Source of the DNA: Blastococcus sp. MG754426
GTDB taxonomy: Bacteria; Actinomycetota; Actinomycetes; Mycobacteriales; Geodermatophilaceae
Reading direction: 5' to 3'
Length of the DNA: 64,000 nt
NCBI RefSeq assembly: GCF_021699055.1
Contig: NZ_SSXC01000010.1
Span: forward strand, 1-64,000
A program made the translations under genes and the position numbers. The notes under the pieces are model-generated. The model saw only the letters and a list, made by a program, of their open reading frames with translations, was not told the DNA's origin and ran no database searches. This document shows positions 42,517-51,848 of the stretch, one piece after another (position 1 is the stretch's first letter; every line of letters starts with the position of its first letter).

Positions 42517-43745
42517 CGGGTCGCCGCCGTCGGGGCGGGGGTGGTCACGCGGGTGTCCCAGTCGATGTGGTGGTCCCACATCCAGCGCAGCGGGTCGCGG
42601 CCGTCGCGGAACAGGTGCCGCATCACGGTCGGCAGGACCAGATCGCGGACGGCGCGGCCGACCGGGCCGGCGGTCTTGCCGCTGCCGTTGCGGCGTCCCT
42701 GGGCCCGGATCCTCTCGACGCGGGTGCGGCGCAGCCGCTCGTAGCGGGCCAGGGCGGCCGGGGCGTCGGGAAGGTCGCGCAGGCACTGGGCGAGGACGAC
42801 GGCGTCCTCGATCGCCAGCGCGGCGCCCTGCCCGGCCGAGGGTGACACGGCGTGCGCGGCGTCGCCGATGATCACCGTGCGTCCGTCGTGCCAGGTGGGC
42901 ACCGACGGCAGGTCGTACGTGATCCAGCCGGTGAACACGTCGTCGGTCGCACGGACCAGGTCGGCGGCGGGAGTGCGGTCGTCGGCGTACAGGTCCAGCA
43001 GCCGGGCGCGCCACAGCGGGGCGGGCACGGCGGCGAGCTCCTCGGGGTCCGGCTCCCGGGCGGCCGGTGGGTTGGCGAACCACCAGACCTCGCCGTCGGG
43101 GGCCTTGGTCCAGCCGAAGAAGGCGCGGCGGCCGAAGCAGAAGTGGTTGACACCGGGCGGGCCGACGACGTCGACGCCGCGGGCGTAGCCGCCGGTGTTG
43201 AGGAACCCGACGTAGCTGGCGCCGGGCGCGGCGGGGTCCAGCAGCCGCCGGACGGTGGAGCGGATCCCGTCGGCGCCGACGAGCACGTCGGCGACCGCGG
43301 TGCTGCCGTCGGCGAAGTCCGCGCGGACCCCGGAGCCGGTGTGCCGGGCGCCGGTCATCCGCTTGCCGTATCGGGTGGGGATGCCGCGCCGCTCGGCCTC
43401 GTCGCGCAGCGCCGCGTACAGGTCCGTTCGGCGGATGGTGATCGCGTGCGTGCCGTCGGGCAGCGTGCCGCCGTTGGGCACGTCGGCCAGCACCCTGCCG
43501 CGCCCGTTGAGCATCACCGTGCGCGGGCTGGCGAAGCCGCGGGCGAGGACGGCGGTGTCCATGTCGACGGTGCGCAGGGCGCTGATGCCGTTGAGGCCGA
43601 GGCCGAGGAAGGCGCCCACGCCGTCGGCGCCGGTGGCGTGGGCCTCGTACACGGTCGGTTCGATGCCGGCGCGGTGCAGGGCGACGGCGGCCACCTGGCC
43701 GGCGATGCCGCCGCCGATGACGTGTGCGGTGCGAACTCGGGTCAT
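42513..43745 (-). CDS. FAD-dependent monooxygenase (PHBH-like)
   Basis: 410 residues from ATG 43745. The FAD sites are complete: AHVIGGGIAGQVAAVALHRA (GxGxxG), DVLVGADGIRSTVRRLLDPA (DG motif) and VIIGDAAHAVSPSAGQGAAL, then AIEDAVVLAQCL (GD motif). ITIRRTDLYAALRDEAERRG is the usual substrate-domain linker. It should hydroxylate an aromatic or polyketide-like substrate with NAD(P)H and oxygen; the substrate is unknown. The stop overlaps the start of the truncated multicopper oxidase. A TACCGC-type palindrome 132 bases upstream suggests control by the neighbouring response regulator. Confidence 0.9.
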   Translation of the reverse strand: MTRVRTAHVIGGGIAGQVAAVALHRAGIEPTVYEAHATGADGVGAFLGLGLNGISALRTVDMDTAVLARGFASPRTVMLNGRGRVLADVPNGGTLPDGTHAITIRRTDLYAALRDEAERRGIPTRYGKRMTGARHTGSGVRADFADGSTAVADVLVGADGIRSTVRRLLDPAAPGASYVGFLNTGGYARGVDVVGPPGVNHFCFGRRAFFGWTKAPDGEVWWFANPPAAREPDPEELAAVPAPLWRARLLDLYADDRTPAADLVRATDDVFTGWITYDLPSVPTWHDGRTVIIGDAAHAVSPSAGQGAALAIEDAVVLAQCLRDLPDAPAALARYERLRRTRVERIRAQGRRNGSGKTAGPVGRAVRDLVLPTVMRHLFRDGRDPLRWMWDHHIDWDTRVTTPAPTAATR

Positions 43746-43876
43746 GACGTGTCCGGTGCGATCGGGGTCCGGGGTCCGTCGGCGGCCGGTTCCCGGGCGA
43801 AGCGGGTAGGCCGCGCGACGGGGTCGACGCTAGGAACGCGGGGCCCTGCCGCCATCGGCGCGACGGCGCGAGCCGG

Positions 43877-43894
43877 CTACCGCATCGGCGGTAG
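43877..43894. promoter_or_regulatory. CTACCGC-N4-GCGGTAG palindrome upstream of the monooxygenase
   Basis: CTACCGC at 43877-43883 and GCGGTAG at 43888-43894 are perfect 7-bp reverse complements around ATCG. The site lies between the monooxygenase start and the response-regulator stop. The same half-sites recur upstream of the kinase gene at 45912-45964. Confidence 0.6.
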
Positions 43895-43923
43895 GGCGAC
43901 CGGCTGCGGCTGCTGCGATCGGG

Positions 43924-44613
43924 TCAGTGCGGCCCGACCAGCCCGGTCTCGTGGGCGATGACGACCAGCTGCGCGCGATCGCGGGCGTGCAGCTTGGTCA
44001 TCGCCCGGTTGACGTGGGTCTTGGCGGTGGCCGGGCTCATGAACAGCGCCCGGCCGATCTCGGCGGTGCTCAGCCCGCGACCGACCAGGGCGACGACCTC
44101 GCGCTCGCGCGGGGTGAGCGCGTTGAGCCGTTCGGGCTGCCTGGGCCGCTGGTCGGGCCGCGACCGGAAGGTCTCCAGCAGGCGGCGGGTGACGCTGGGG
44201 GAGAGCAGCGCATCACCGGCGGCGACGACGTGCACCGCCCGGCGCAGGTCGTCGGGTTCGACGTCCTTGAGCAGGAACCCGACGGCACCGGCCCGCAGCG
44301 CGTCGGTGATGTAGTCGTCCTGCTCGTAGGTGGTGAGGACGACGACGCGTGCGGCGTCCGGCCGCCTCTCGCCGGCGAGGATGCGGCGGGTGGCCTCGAT
44401 GCCGTCGACGACCGGCATGCGGATGTCCATGAGCACGACGTCGGGGGTGTGCTGCCGGGCCAGTGCGACCGCTTCCGCGCCGTCGGCGGCCTCGGCGACC
44501 ACCTCGATGTCCCCGTCCCGTTCGAGGACGAGGCGGAACCCGGCGCGGACCAGTGCCTGGTCGTCGGCGAGCAGCAGCCGGACGGGGCGGTGACCGGCGC
44601 CCACGCCGGTCAC
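43924..44613 (-). CDS. NarL/LuxR-type response regulator
   Basis: 229 residues from GTG 44613, overlapping the kinase stop (GTGA). The receiver has RLLLADDQALVRAGFRLVLE, phospho-Asp in DVVLMDIRMPVVDGIEATRR, Thr in VVVLTTYEQDDYITDALRAG and Lys in VGFLLKDVEPDDLRRA. The helix-turn-helix is NALTPREREVVALVGRGLST, then AEIGRALFMSPATAKTHVNR. It pairs with the membrane kinase at 44.6-45.8 kb. The repeated TACCGC-N4-GCGGTA palindromes flanking the pair are its likely sites. Confidence 0.93.
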   Translation of the reverse strand: MTGVGAGHRPVRLLLADDQALVRAGFRLVLERDGDIEVVAEAADGAEAVALARQHTPDVVLMDIRMPVVDGIEATRRILAGERRPDAARVVVLTTYEQDDYITDALRAGAVGFLLKDVEPDDLRRAVHVVAAGDALLSPSVTRRLLETFRSRPDQRPRQPERLNALTPREREVVALVGRGLSTAEIGRALFMSPATAKTHVNRAMTKLHARDRAQLVVIAHETGLVGPH

Positions 44614-45806
44614 CGCGTCCCCTCGGGCAGCGGGAGCGTCGCGGACACCCGGAAGCCCCCGCCGGGTCGGTTCTCAGCGGACAGATCGCCGGACAGCGCC
44701 CGGACCCGTTCGGCGAGGCCCAGCAGTCCGGCGCCGGGGTCCGAGGCCTCCACGCGGCCGGTGCCGTCGTCCTCCACGGTCACCTCGACCGCCGCAGGTG
44801 CCACGGAGACGCACACGGCCGCCCGGGACGCCCCGGCGTGGCGGATCACGTTGGTCAACGCCTCCTGCACGATCCGGTACACGGTCAGCTCCACGGCGGC
44901 GGGCAGCTTGCGCCGCTCGCCGCGTACCTCCAGGTCGACCGGCAGGCCCGCCTGCCGGACCCCCTGCACCAGGTCGTCGAGCCGGGCCAGCCCCGGCGCG
45001 GACCGCCGGGTCGGCTCCTCGTCTCCCGAGCGGAGCACGGCGATCGTCGCGCGCACCTCGGCCATCGCGTCCCGGCCGGAGGCGCGCAGGGTCGCCAGCG
45101 AGCGGCGCGCCTGCTCCGGCTGGTGGTCCATCAGGTCGGCGGCGGCGCCGGCGTGCACGGTCATCGTGGTGATGGTGTGCGCCAGCACGTCGTGCAGCTC
45201 CCGGGCGATCCGCATCCGCTCGCCGCTGACCCGGGCCTGCGCCTCGAGCTCCTTCTCGACCGCCGCCGCGCGCAGCCGCTCCCGGACCTCGGCCCGCAGC
45301 CGCCGCCGGGTGGCCACGCTGTCGCCGAGCAGGAAGGCGAGCACCAGCAGGGCGACGGTCACGGTGATCTCGAGGAACGACTCCCGCTCCACGACCGCCC
45401 GGTGCACCGCACCACCGCCGCCGAACAGCACGACGACCAGCACGGTCTCCCACCGCTGGCCGGCCGCGGCGATGCTGTAGAAGGCGACCATCAGCACCGG
45501 CAGCTCCGGCCCGCCGGGGTAGTCCAGCGCCAGGTAGACCAGCGTCAGCCCGACCGTGCCGAACAGCGCGATCCGTGGCCCGGACCGGCGCAAGAGCAGG
45601 GCTGCGGCCGCCGCGACGAGCAGGCCGACGGCGACCGCGTCCGGTGGCCGGCTGCCCGCCTCGCCGGCGGAGAACAGCGCCGCGAGCGACGCCAGGCCGG
45701 CGGACGCGGCCACGCCGGTGTCGACGGCGGCGGTCGCCCAGCGCGAGCCGATGCCGCGGCGGGTGCGGCCCTCGGGTGTCGCGGGGGGAGACGGTCGACC
45801 TGTCAC
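44610..45806 (-). CDS. Membrane sensor histidine kinase (HisKA_3)
   Basis: 398 residues from GTG 45806, with GAGGG upstream; the frame stays open further but has no better start. Four to five helices occupy residues 30-155 (AVDTGVAASAGLASLAALFS, LLVAAAAALLLRRSGPRIAL, ITVTVALLVLAFLLGDS). The DHp segment is MRIARELHDVLAHTITTMTV, with the phospho-His, and the ATP domain has YRIVQEALTNVIRHAGASRA and the GLLGLAERVRALSGDL loop. It belongs to the DesK/NarX-like short kinases with an unknown stimulus. It is coupled to its regulator. Confidence 0.92.
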   Translation of the reverse strand: MTGRPSPPATPEGRTRRGIGSRWATAAVDTGVAASAGLASLAALFSAGEAGSRPPDAVAVGLLVAAAAALLLRRSGPRIALFGTVGLTLVYLALDYPGGPELPVLMVAFYSIAAAGQRWETVLVVVLFGGGGAVHRAVVERESFLEITVTVALLVLAFLLGDSVATRRRLRAEVRERLRAAAVEKELEAQARVSGERMRIARELHDVLAHTITTMTVHAGAAADLMDHQPEQARRSLATLRASGRDAMAEVRATIAVLRSGDEEPTRRSAPGLARLDDLVQGVRQAGLPVDLEVRGERRKLPAAVELTVYRIVQEALTNVIRHAGASRAAVCVSVAPAAVEVTVEDDGTGRVEASDPGAGLLGLAERVRALSGDLSAENRPGGGFRVSATLPLPEGTR

Positions 45807-45911
45807 ATCCAGCCCTCTGCCGTGCGCCGGCCCCGGCCGGCGGGGCCGCGCGCGCTTGCCGTCCAGCCTAGGCCGGAACAGCTGCGGCACCGTCGACCCG
45901 GCGGCGCGACG

Positions 45912-45964
45912 GCGGTACCGCACCCGTCGTGTCTAGCGCGTGAGGTGGTACCGCTGTCGCGGTA
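45912..45964. promoter_or_regulatory. TACCGC/GCGGTA sites upstream of the kinase gene
   Basis: TACCGC (45949-45954), TGTC, GCGGTA (45959-45964) repeats the 43877-43894 palindrome. A compact version, GCGGTACCGC, lies at 45912-45921. They are 106-158 bases before the kinase start, a good place for autoregulation. Confidence 0.55.
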
Positions 45965-46017
45965 GCCGGCGGAGGGTCGGCGGCCGGATCGTAGGCGGCG
46001 CAGCGGCGCCGGACGCA

Positions 46018-46067
46018 GCACGGCCCCCGCCAGGGGAATCCCGGTGGAAACCTGGCGGGGGCCGTGC
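46018..46067 (-). terminator. glnA terminator
   Basis: Positions 46018-46034 and 46051-46067 are perfect 17-bp reverse complements around a 16-base loop, starting 36 bases past the glnA stop. Confidence 0.8.
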
Positions 46068-46102
46068 GACGTGCAGGTCAGGGGCGGTGCCGCCCCCTCG
46101 GC

Positions 46103-47539
46103 TCAGATGTCGTAGTACATCGCGAACTCGTGCGGGTGCGGGCGCAGGCGGATCGGGTCGATCTCGTTGGCCCGCTTGTAGTCGATCCACGTCTCGATCA
46201 GGTCGGGGGTGAACACCCCGCCGTCGACCAGGTACTCGTGGTCGGCCTCGAGGTTGTCCAGCGCGGCGTCCAGCGACGCGGGCACCTTCTCGATGCCCAG
46301 GGCCTCCTCGGGCGGCAGCTCGTAGAGGTCCTTGTCGATCGGCGCCGGCGGCTCGATCTTGTTCTTGATGCCGTCGAGGCCGGCCATCATCATCGCCGAG
46401 AAGGCGAGGTAGGGGTTGGCCGACGGGTCGGGCACGCGGAACTCGATGCGCTTGGCCTTCGGGCTGTCGCCGGAGATCGGGATGCGGAGGCAGGCCGAGC
46501 GGTTGCGGGCCGAGTAGACCAGGTTGATCGGGGCCTCGTAGCCGGGCACCAGGCGGTGGTAGCTGTTGACCGTCGGGTTGGTGAAGGCCAGCAGCGACGG
46601 GGCGTGGGCCAGCAGGCCGCCGATGTAGTGGCGGGCGGTGTCGGACAGCCCGGCGTACCCGGTCTCGGCGTGGAAGAGCGGCTGCCCGTCCTTCCAGAGG
46701 CTCTGGTGGCAGTGCATGCCCGAGCCGTTGTCACCGAAGAGCGGCTTGGGCATGAACGTCGCGGTCTTGCCGTGGGCCCATGCGGTGTTCTTGATGACGT
46801 ACTTGAACAGCATCAGGCTGTCGGCCGACCGCAGCAGCGTGTCGAACTTGTAGTTGATCTCGGCCTGGCCGCCGGTGCCCACCTCGTGGTGGCCCCGCTC
46901 GAGCTCGAGCCCGACGTCGATGAGGTTCTTCATCATGTCGGCGCGCAGGTCGCTCTGCTGGTCGTACGGCTCCACCGGGAAGTAGCCGCCCTTGGGGCGG
47001 GCCTTGTAGCCGCGGTTGGGGCCGATCCCGTTCTCGCCGGTCGTCGAGCCGGTGTTCCAGGAACCCTCGACCGAGTCGATGTGGTAGTAGCCCTCGTTGA
47101 TCGAGGTGTCGTACCGGATCGAGTCGAAGACGTAGAACTCCGCCTCGGGGCCGAAGTACGCGGTGTCGGCGATTCCGCTGGCGGCCAGGTAGGCCTCCGC
47201 CTTCTTCGCCACGTTGCGCGGGTCGCGGCTGTAGGCCTCGCGCGTGATCGGGTCGTGGATGAAGAAGTTGACGTTCAGCGTCTTGTGCTTGCGGAACGGG
47301 TCCACGAACGCGCTGTTGGCGTCCGGCAGCAGCAGCATGTCCGACTCGTTGATCGCCTGGAACCCGCGGATCGAGGAGCCGTCGAAGCCCAGGCCGTCGC
47401 TGAACGTGTCCTCGCCGAACGTCGACGCCGGGATGGTGAAGTGCTGCATGACGCCGGGCAGGTCGCAGAAGCGGACGTCGACGAACTCGACGTCGTTGTC
47501 GCGGATGTAGGCGGCGACCTCGTCGGGACTGGTGAACAT
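46103..47539 (-). CDS. glnA: Glutamine synthetase type I
   Basis: 478 residues from ATG 47539, with CGGAGGAT before the start. The whole GSI-beta fold is present: [85 protein letters not shown] and [20 protein letters not shown]. Tyr406 in [12 protein letters not shown] is the adenylylation site, at the same position as in M. tuberculosis GlnA1, so GlnE from this window should inactivate it. It makes glutamine from glutamate and ammonia as a dodecamer. Upstream are a TAGCGT -10 and a four-part GlnR box; downstream is a perfect hairpin. It is monocistronic. Confidence 0.98.
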   Translation of the reverse strand: MFTSPDEVAAYIRDNDVEFVDVRFCDLPGVMQHFTIPASTFGEDTFSDGLGFDGSSIRGFQAINESDMLLLPDANSAFVDPFRKHKTLNVNFFIHDPITREAYSRDPRNVAKKAEAYLAASGIADTAYFGPEAEFYVFDSIRYDTSINEGYYHIDSVEGSWNTGSTTGENGIGPNRGYKARPKGGYFPVEPYDQQSDLRADMMKNLIDVGLELERGHHEVGTGGQAEINYKFDTLLRSADSLMLFKYVIKNTAWAHGKTATFMPKPLFGDNGSGMHCHQSLWKDGQPLFHAETGYAGLSDTARHYIGGLLAHAPSLLAFTNPTVNSYHRLVPGYEAPINLVYSARNRSACLRIPISGDSPKAKRIEFRVPDPSANPYLAFSAMMMAGLDGIKNKIEPPAPIDKDLYELPPEEALGIEKVPASLDAALDNLEADHEYLVDGGVFTPDLIETWIDYKRANEIDPIRLRPHPHEFAMYYDI

Positions 47540-47573
47540 CGATCCTCCGGGTGTGGGCGGATTGCCGAACGGC

Positions 47574-47627
47574 ACGCTACGAGCGGGGAGTTGCCCCGCC
47601 GTGTCCCGAGTGTTTCGGGGCGGTAAC
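47574..47627 (-). promoter_or_regulatory. glnA promoter with four-part GlnR box
   Basis: Read on the minus strand: GTTAC (47623-47627), n6, GAAAC (47612-47616), n6, GACAC (47601-47605), n6, GCAAC (47590-47594). The first pair is an exact GlnR a/b site and the second pair matches 4 of 5 bases at each site, all with the same 6-base spacing. A -10 TAGCGT lies at 47574-47579, so the box covers the -35 region as expected for activation. Confidence 0.75.
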
Positions 47628-47705
47628 AACGCGCTGGGCGTGTCGCAGGCGGTGGCCACCCTTCGAGCGCGGGGAAGGGGTGGCCCTGTCATTACCCTGG
47701 CTGTC

Positions 47706-48125
47706 ATGGTCAGTGATGCCGGACAACCCTCTCAGGCACCCGCCCGCGGCGCCTCCCTGGGGTTGCCGTCGAGCGGGTCGGGCTCGCTGGCCCCGTTCAC
47801 GCGGCGGGTCGGCGGCTACCTCGTCGACGCCGTCGCCTCCGCCCTGATCGCCTGGGCGTTCACCGCGCCCGCGGGCCCGGGGAACTGGAGCCTGCTGGTG
47901 TTCGGCGTGCTCACCGTCGTCACCCTGGTGCTCTTCGGCCAGACGCCGGGGCACAAGGCCTTCGGCATGCGGCTGGCCCACCCGACGCCGGAGGCGCGGC
48001 TCGCGCCGTGGCGGGCCGTCGTGCGGACGGCCCTGCTCATGCTGCTGGTGCCGGCGCTGCTGGTCGACGCCGACGGCCGCGGGTTGCACGACCGGCTCAC
48101 CGGCACAGCCGTCGTCCTCGAGTGA
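47706..48125 (+). CDS. RDD-family membrane protein
   Basis: 139 residues from ATG 47706, divergent from glnA. RDD features: [20 protein letters not shown], then [60 protein letters not shown] and [16 protein letters not shown], with the conserved Arg, Asp and HDRLTGT. Three helices. An RDD gene divergent from glnA is a usual actinobacterial arrangement (Rv2219A next to Rv2220). TACCCT seven bases before the ATG suggests a leaderless transcript. Its function is unknown. Confidence 0.88.
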   Translation: MVSDAGQPSQAPARGASLGLPSSGSGSLAPFTRRVGGYLVDAVASALIAWAFTAPAGPGNWSLLVFGVLTVVTLVLFGQTPGHKAFGMRLAHPTPEARLAPWRAVVRTALLMLLVPALLVDADGRGLHDRLTGTAVVLE

Positions 48126-48176
48126 AGCGTCGGAACCCGGTGGACCGCTGAGCGGCTGGAGCCGCAGACTGCGCCG

Positions 48177-48710
48177 GTGATCGTCCGCCGCGAGCGCCCC
48201 GAGGACCACACGGCCGTGCACGCCCTGCACCGCGCCGCCTTCGCCACGGACCCCGCGACCGGCGTCGCCCGTGCCGGGACGGACGTCCCGGAGGCGCGCC
48301 TGGTCGACGCGCTGCGGGCGGACGTCGGGTTCCTCCCGCACCTGTCGCTGGTCGCCGTGGAGCGGGACGAGGTCGTGGGGCACGCGATGGCGACGCGGGC
48401 CTGGCTCGAGCCGCTCGGGAACACCGCGCTCGGGCTCGGGCCCCTGGGGGTCCGCCCGGACCGGCAGCGCGGCGGGATCGGCACCGTCCTGGTGCACGCG
48501 GTGCTGGCGGTGGCCGAGGCGGCGGGGGAGCGGCTGGTCGCGCTGCTGGGCGCACCGGCCTACTACCGGCGGTTCGGGTTCCGGCCGTCGGCCGATCTGG
48601 GCGTCACGCCGCCCGACCCCGCCTGGGGCGCGCACTTCCAGGCGCGCCGGCTGGCGGGGCCCCCGGTCGGCGGCACGTTCCGGTACGCCGCGCCCTTCGA
48701 CCGGCTGTGA
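48177..48710 (+). CDS. GNAT family N-acetyltransferase (YhbS-like)
   Basis: 177 residues from GTG 48177. MIVRRERPEDHTAVHALHRA, LVDALRADVGFLPHLSLVAV, then LGPLGVRPDRQRGGIGTVLV (acetyl-CoA site, RQRGGIG) and LLGAPAYYRRFGFRPSADLG define the YhbS subgroup. The fold is complete. The substrate is unknown. A CAGACT -10-like box six bases before the start suggests a separate leaderless transcript, though the gene follows the RDD gene by only 51 bases. Confidence 0.88.
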   Translation: MIVRRERPEDHTAVHALHRAAFATDPATGVARAGTDVPEARLVDALRADVGFLPHLSLVAVERDEVVGHAMATRAWLEPLGNTALGLGPLGVRPDRQRGGIGTVLVHAVLAVAEAAGERLVALLGAPAYYRRFGFRPSADLGVTPPDPAWGAHFQARRLAGPPVGGTFRYAAPFDRL

Positions 48711-48773
48711 CCAACGACCTCCCCGCCCCCCACCCCGCTCGGGATCTCGCGCCGGGACCCTGCAGGAAGGCCG

Positions 48774-49610
48774 TCAGCGGCGGCGGACCTGGCGCTGGCT
48801 GACCGACATCTGCCGGCCGCCGGGGAGCGGGCCGCCGGGCACCGGCATCTTCGGGCCGCCCAGCGCGCTCATCCGCCGGCCGAGGGCGTTGACCTCCGCG
48901 GCGCTCAGGTTGCGCGGCAGCTTCATCACGTGGGTGCTGAGCTTCTTCAGGGGCACCTGCCCCTCGGCGTCGCCGATCGTCACGTCGTAGATGGGGGTGT
49001 CGCCGACGACGCGGGCGATCTTCTTCTTCTCCTGCGCGATCAGGCCGCGCACCCGGGCGGGGGAGCCCTCGCCGACCAGGATGATGCCCGGGCGGCCGAG
49101 CACCCGGTGGACGGCGTCCAGCTGCGGGGTGCCGGCCACGCCGGAGGTGACCCGCCAGTCGCCGCGCATGCCCTCCAGCACCCAGGCGGCCGCGCCCGGC
49201 TGGCCCTCGACCTGGGTGTAGGCGGAGCGCTGGGCGCGGCGCCCGAAGACGATGAGCGCCGCGAGGGCGCCGAAGAGCAGCGCGAGGGGGATGAACAGGA
49301 ACGGCGCGCCGAGCAGGATGCCGATCAGCTCGACGACGGCGGCGACCGCGACGAACCAGATCAGCATGACCCAGGGGAGCTTCGGGTCGTTGCGCCGGGT
49401 CAGGCTGTAGGCCTGCTTGATCATGCTGCCCTGGCTGCGCATCTTCTTGAGCCGGCCGACCTTGGGCTGGCCGTTCTTGTCGAGTTTCGGGGCCTTGCCG
49501 GCCTTGCCCGAGCTCGCGGCGGTCGCCCCCGAGGCCCGGCCACCGTCCTTCGGGGTGCGTCCGGCGGTGCCGCCCGGAGCGGTGGGGTCAGAGGACTTGC
49601 TGCGCGCCAT
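48774..49610 (-). CDS. DUF4191 membrane protein (Rv2219-like)
   Basis: 278 residues from ATG 49610. A Lys/Gly/Ala-rich N-terminal tail (about 45 residues) leads to LKKMRSQGSMIKQAYSLTRR, then two helices: LPWVMLIWFVAVAAVVELIG and APFLFIPLALLFGALAALIV. The cytoplasmic part GAAAWVLEGMRGDWRVTSGV, HRVLGRPGIILVGEGSPARV and GLIAQEKKKIARVVGDTPIY follows, all typical of DUF4191. M. tuberculosis Rv2219 has this place between lipA and glnA1; the same order lipA-DUF4191-RDD-glnA is seen here with one GNAT gene inserted. Its function is unknown. Confidence 0.9.
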   Translation of the reverse strand: MARSKSSDPTAPGGTAGRTPKDGGRASGATAASSGKAGKAPKLDKNGQPKVGRLKKMRSQGSMIKQAYSLTRRNDPKLPWVMLIWFVAVAAVVELIGILLGAPFLFIPLALLFGALAALIVFGRRAQRSAYTQVEGQPGAAAWVLEGMRGDWRVTSGVAGTPQLDAVHRVLGRPGIILVGEGSPARVRGLIAQEKKKIARVVGDTPIYDVTIGDAEGQVPLKKLSTHVMKLPRNLSAAEVNALGRRMSALGGPKMPVPGGPLPGGRQMSVSQRQVRRR

Positions 49611-49680
49611 GACCCCAGGATAGAAGAAGGGGCGCCCTGGCCTGCGCCACTCGCGGGCTCGCGCCGGGGCCGGGCGGCGC

Positions 49681-50667
49681 TCAGATGGTCGGGGTCAGCC
49701 CGCGGGCCGCGATCGCCTGCTGGTACAGCCGGCCGGCCCGGTAGGAGCTGCGGACCAGCGGCCCGGCCAGCACGCCCGGGAAGCCGATCGCCTCGGCGTC
49801 CTCCTGGAACTGCACGAACTCGTCGGGCTTCACCCAGCGGACGACGGGGTGGTGCCGGGGGGAGGGGCGCAGGTACTGGGTGATGGTGAGCAGGTCGCAG
49901 CCGGCCTCGTGCAGGGCCCGCATCGTCTCGACGACCTCGTGCGGCTCCTCACCCATGCCCAGGATCAGGTTGGACTTGGTCACCAGCCCGGCCTCGCGGG
50001 CGGCGGTGATGACCGCCAGGGAGCGCTCGAACCGGAACCCGGGGCGGATGCGCTTGAAGATCCGCGGGACGGTCTCGACGTTGTGGGCCAGCACCTCCGG
50101 CCGGGACGAGAACACCTCGGCGAGCTGGTCGGCGTCGGCGTTGAAATCGGGGATCAGCAGCTCGACGCCGCAGCCGGGCAGCTGGGCGTGGATCTGGCGC
50201 ACCGTCTCGGCGTAGAGCCAGGCCCCGCCGTCGGGAAGGTCGTCGCGGGCCACACCGGTGACGGTGGCGTACTTCAGGCCCATCGTGGCGACGCTCTCCG
50301 CGACGCGGCGGGGCTCGTCGGCGTCGAAGTCGGCGGGCTTGCCGGTGTCGATCTGGCAGAAGTCGCACCGCCGGGTGCACTGGTCGCCCCCGATGAGGAA
50401 CGTGGCCTCCCGGTCCTCCCAGCACTCGTAGATGTTGGGGCAGCCGGCCTCTTCGCAGACGGTGTGCAGGCCCTCGCGGCGCACCAGCGACTTGAGCTCG
50501 GTGTACTCGGGACCCGTCTTCAGCCGCGTCTTGATCCACTCGGGCTTGCGCTCGATCGGGACCTGGCTGTTGCGCACCTCCAGGCGCAGCAGCTTGCGGC
50601 CGGCGGGCTCGATCCGGGAGTCCTGGACGGGGGTCTGCTCAGGGTTCCTCGCCGGTGCCTCGCTCAT
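49681..50667 (-). CDS. lipA: Lipoyl synthase
   Basis: 328 residues from ATG 50667. Both iron-sulfur sites are visible: [12 protein letters not shown] for the auxiliary cluster and [10 protein letters not shown] (CxxxCxxC) for the radical-SAM cluster. [40 protein letters not shown] and the [14 protein letters not shown] end, with the conserved Arg-Ser-Ser-Tyr that binds the auxiliary cluster, complete the set. LipA inserts sulfur into octanoyl domains to make lipoate. lipB is not adjacent but lies 10 kb away at 60.4 kb on the same strand. Confidence 0.97.
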   Translation of the reverse strand: MSEAPARNPEQTPVQDSRIEPAGRKLLRLEVRNSQVPIERKPEWIKTRLKTGPEYTELKSLVRREGLHTVCEEAGCPNIYECWEDREATFLIGGDQCTRRCDFCQIDTGKPADFDADEPRRVAESVATMGLKYATVTGVARDDLPDGGAWLYAETVRQIHAQLPGCGVELLIPDFNADADQLAEVFSSRPEVLAHNVETVPRIFKRIRPGFRFERSLAVITAAREAGLVTKSNLILGMGEEPHEVVETMRALHEAGCDLLTITQYLRPSPRHHPVVRWVKPDEFVQFQEDAEAIGFPGVLAGPLVRSSYRAGRLYQQAIAARGLTPTI

Positions 50668-50691
50668 GATCCCCACCGTACTCGCGCAGAC

Positions 50692-50730
50692 GCCGCAGCC
50701 CCCGTCGCGCGAGGCGGCGGGGGCTGCGGC
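50692..50730 (-). terminator. Hairpin after the repeat protein gene
   Basis: Positions 50692-50704 and 50718-50730 are perfect 13-bp reverse complements with a 13-base loop. It lies 18 bases past the stop of the repeat-protein gene, just before the lipA start region. Confidence 0.7.
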
Positions 50731-50747
50731 GGTGGACCGTGGATCGG

Positions 50748-51848
50748 TCAGACCTGGCGGTCGTCCGGTCCGGCGGTCGGACCCTCGGTGGCACCGCCGC
50801 CGGAGCTGAACGGCTCCGGGGTGTTCTTGATGTCCTCGCTCGCGCTGTCGGCGCCGTCCCCGTCGACGAACTGGGCGTCGCGGACGCCCATGTCCGACTC
50901 CGGCGGCGCGGAGTCGCCGGTGGTGTCGGCGGTGGACACGGTCTTGCCGGAGTCGCTGGAACTCGGGGAACTGGGCACGGGGTCCTCTCGGTAGCTGGGC
51001 ACCGGGCCGTCACCGGCCGGAGCGGGCGTCCACGACTCCTGCTTGCTGCGCCGGAGGAGGACGAAGGCAGCGGTACCCGCGGCCAGCAGTGCCAACACCC
51101 ACGGCCAGCGGCGGGGCTCGGGCTCCACGCCCGCCCGGCGCTTGACGGCGGTGGCGGTGGCCAGCGCCGCCTTCTCGAACTCACGCCGCTTCTTCCCGGC
51201 GTCCTTCCGGGCCCTCTTCGCGGCCTTGCGCGCCTTGCGGGAGGACTCCGCGGCCGCGGCTGCGAGCTCGGCGCGGCGCGCGTCGAGCTCGCTGCGGGCG
51301 CTGTCGACGCCGGCGAGGAGCGTGCCGCGGGCGCTCTCCAGGGCGGGCGACACCGCGTCGCGGGCCGCGACGACCCGCGGGGTGGCGTAGGCCAGCGCCG
51401 CGGCCTGCGCCGCGGTCAGCCGCGGGCCGACGTCCTCCCTCAGGGCCTTCTGGGCCGCCTCCACCCGGGGGGCGAGGTCGGCGGCGGCCCGGTTGGCGGC
51501 CGCCTGCGCCGACACGACCGCGGCGGCGACCCTGGGAGCCGCGGCCTCGCGGGCGGCGTCGACACGGGGGCCGAACGCCTCGCGGGCGGCGTCGACCCGC
51601 GGGCCGAGGGCGTCACGGGCGGACTCCACCCGCGGGCCGAGCGTGTCGCGTGCGGAGGCGACGGCCGGGGCGGCGACGGCGGCCGCGGCGGCCACCTTCG
51701 GCGCGACGGCCCGCTGGGCGGCCTCCACGCGTGGGGCTAGTTGTTCGGCGGCGGCGCGACCCGCCTCGGTCACCGCCGTCCCGAGGTGGGACAGGCCTTC
51801 CTGCACTTCGGCGCTGATGATCTCGCCGCGCGTCTTCTTGCGGAACAC
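50748..51848 (-). CDS. Membrane-anchored protein with 11-residue amphipathic repeats
   Basis: 366 residues from GTG 51848, where GGAGG lies eight bases before; GTG 51857 is an alternative. Residues 30-190 are Ala-rich helix with a clear 11-residue period: [44 protein letters not shown], then looser copies. A Lys/Arg-rich segment (about 200-225: [20 protein letters not shown]) precedes one membrane helix ([20 protein letters not shown], about 255-275). An acidic Ser/Gly-rich tail follows. The design recalls lipid-surface-binding apolipoprotein or perilipin-like helices. No family with known function was recognised. Confidence 0.7.
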   Translation of the reverse strand: MFRKKTRGEIISAEVQEGLSHLGTAVTEAGRAAAEQLAPRVEAAQRAVAPKVAAAAAVAAPAVASARDTLGPRVESARDALGPRVDAAREAFGPRVDAAREAAAPRVAAAVVSAQAAANRAAADLAPRVEAAQKALREDVGPRLTAAQAAALAYATPRVVAARDAVSPALESARGTLLAGVDSARSELDARRAELAAAAAESSRKARKAAKRARKDAGKKRREFEKAALATATAVKRRAGVEPEPRRWPWVLALLAAGTAAFVLLRRSKQESWTPAPAGDGPVPSYREDPVPSSPSSSDSGKTVSTADTTGDSAPPESDMGVRDAQFVDGDGADSASEDIKNTPEPFSSGGGATEGPTAGPDDRQV

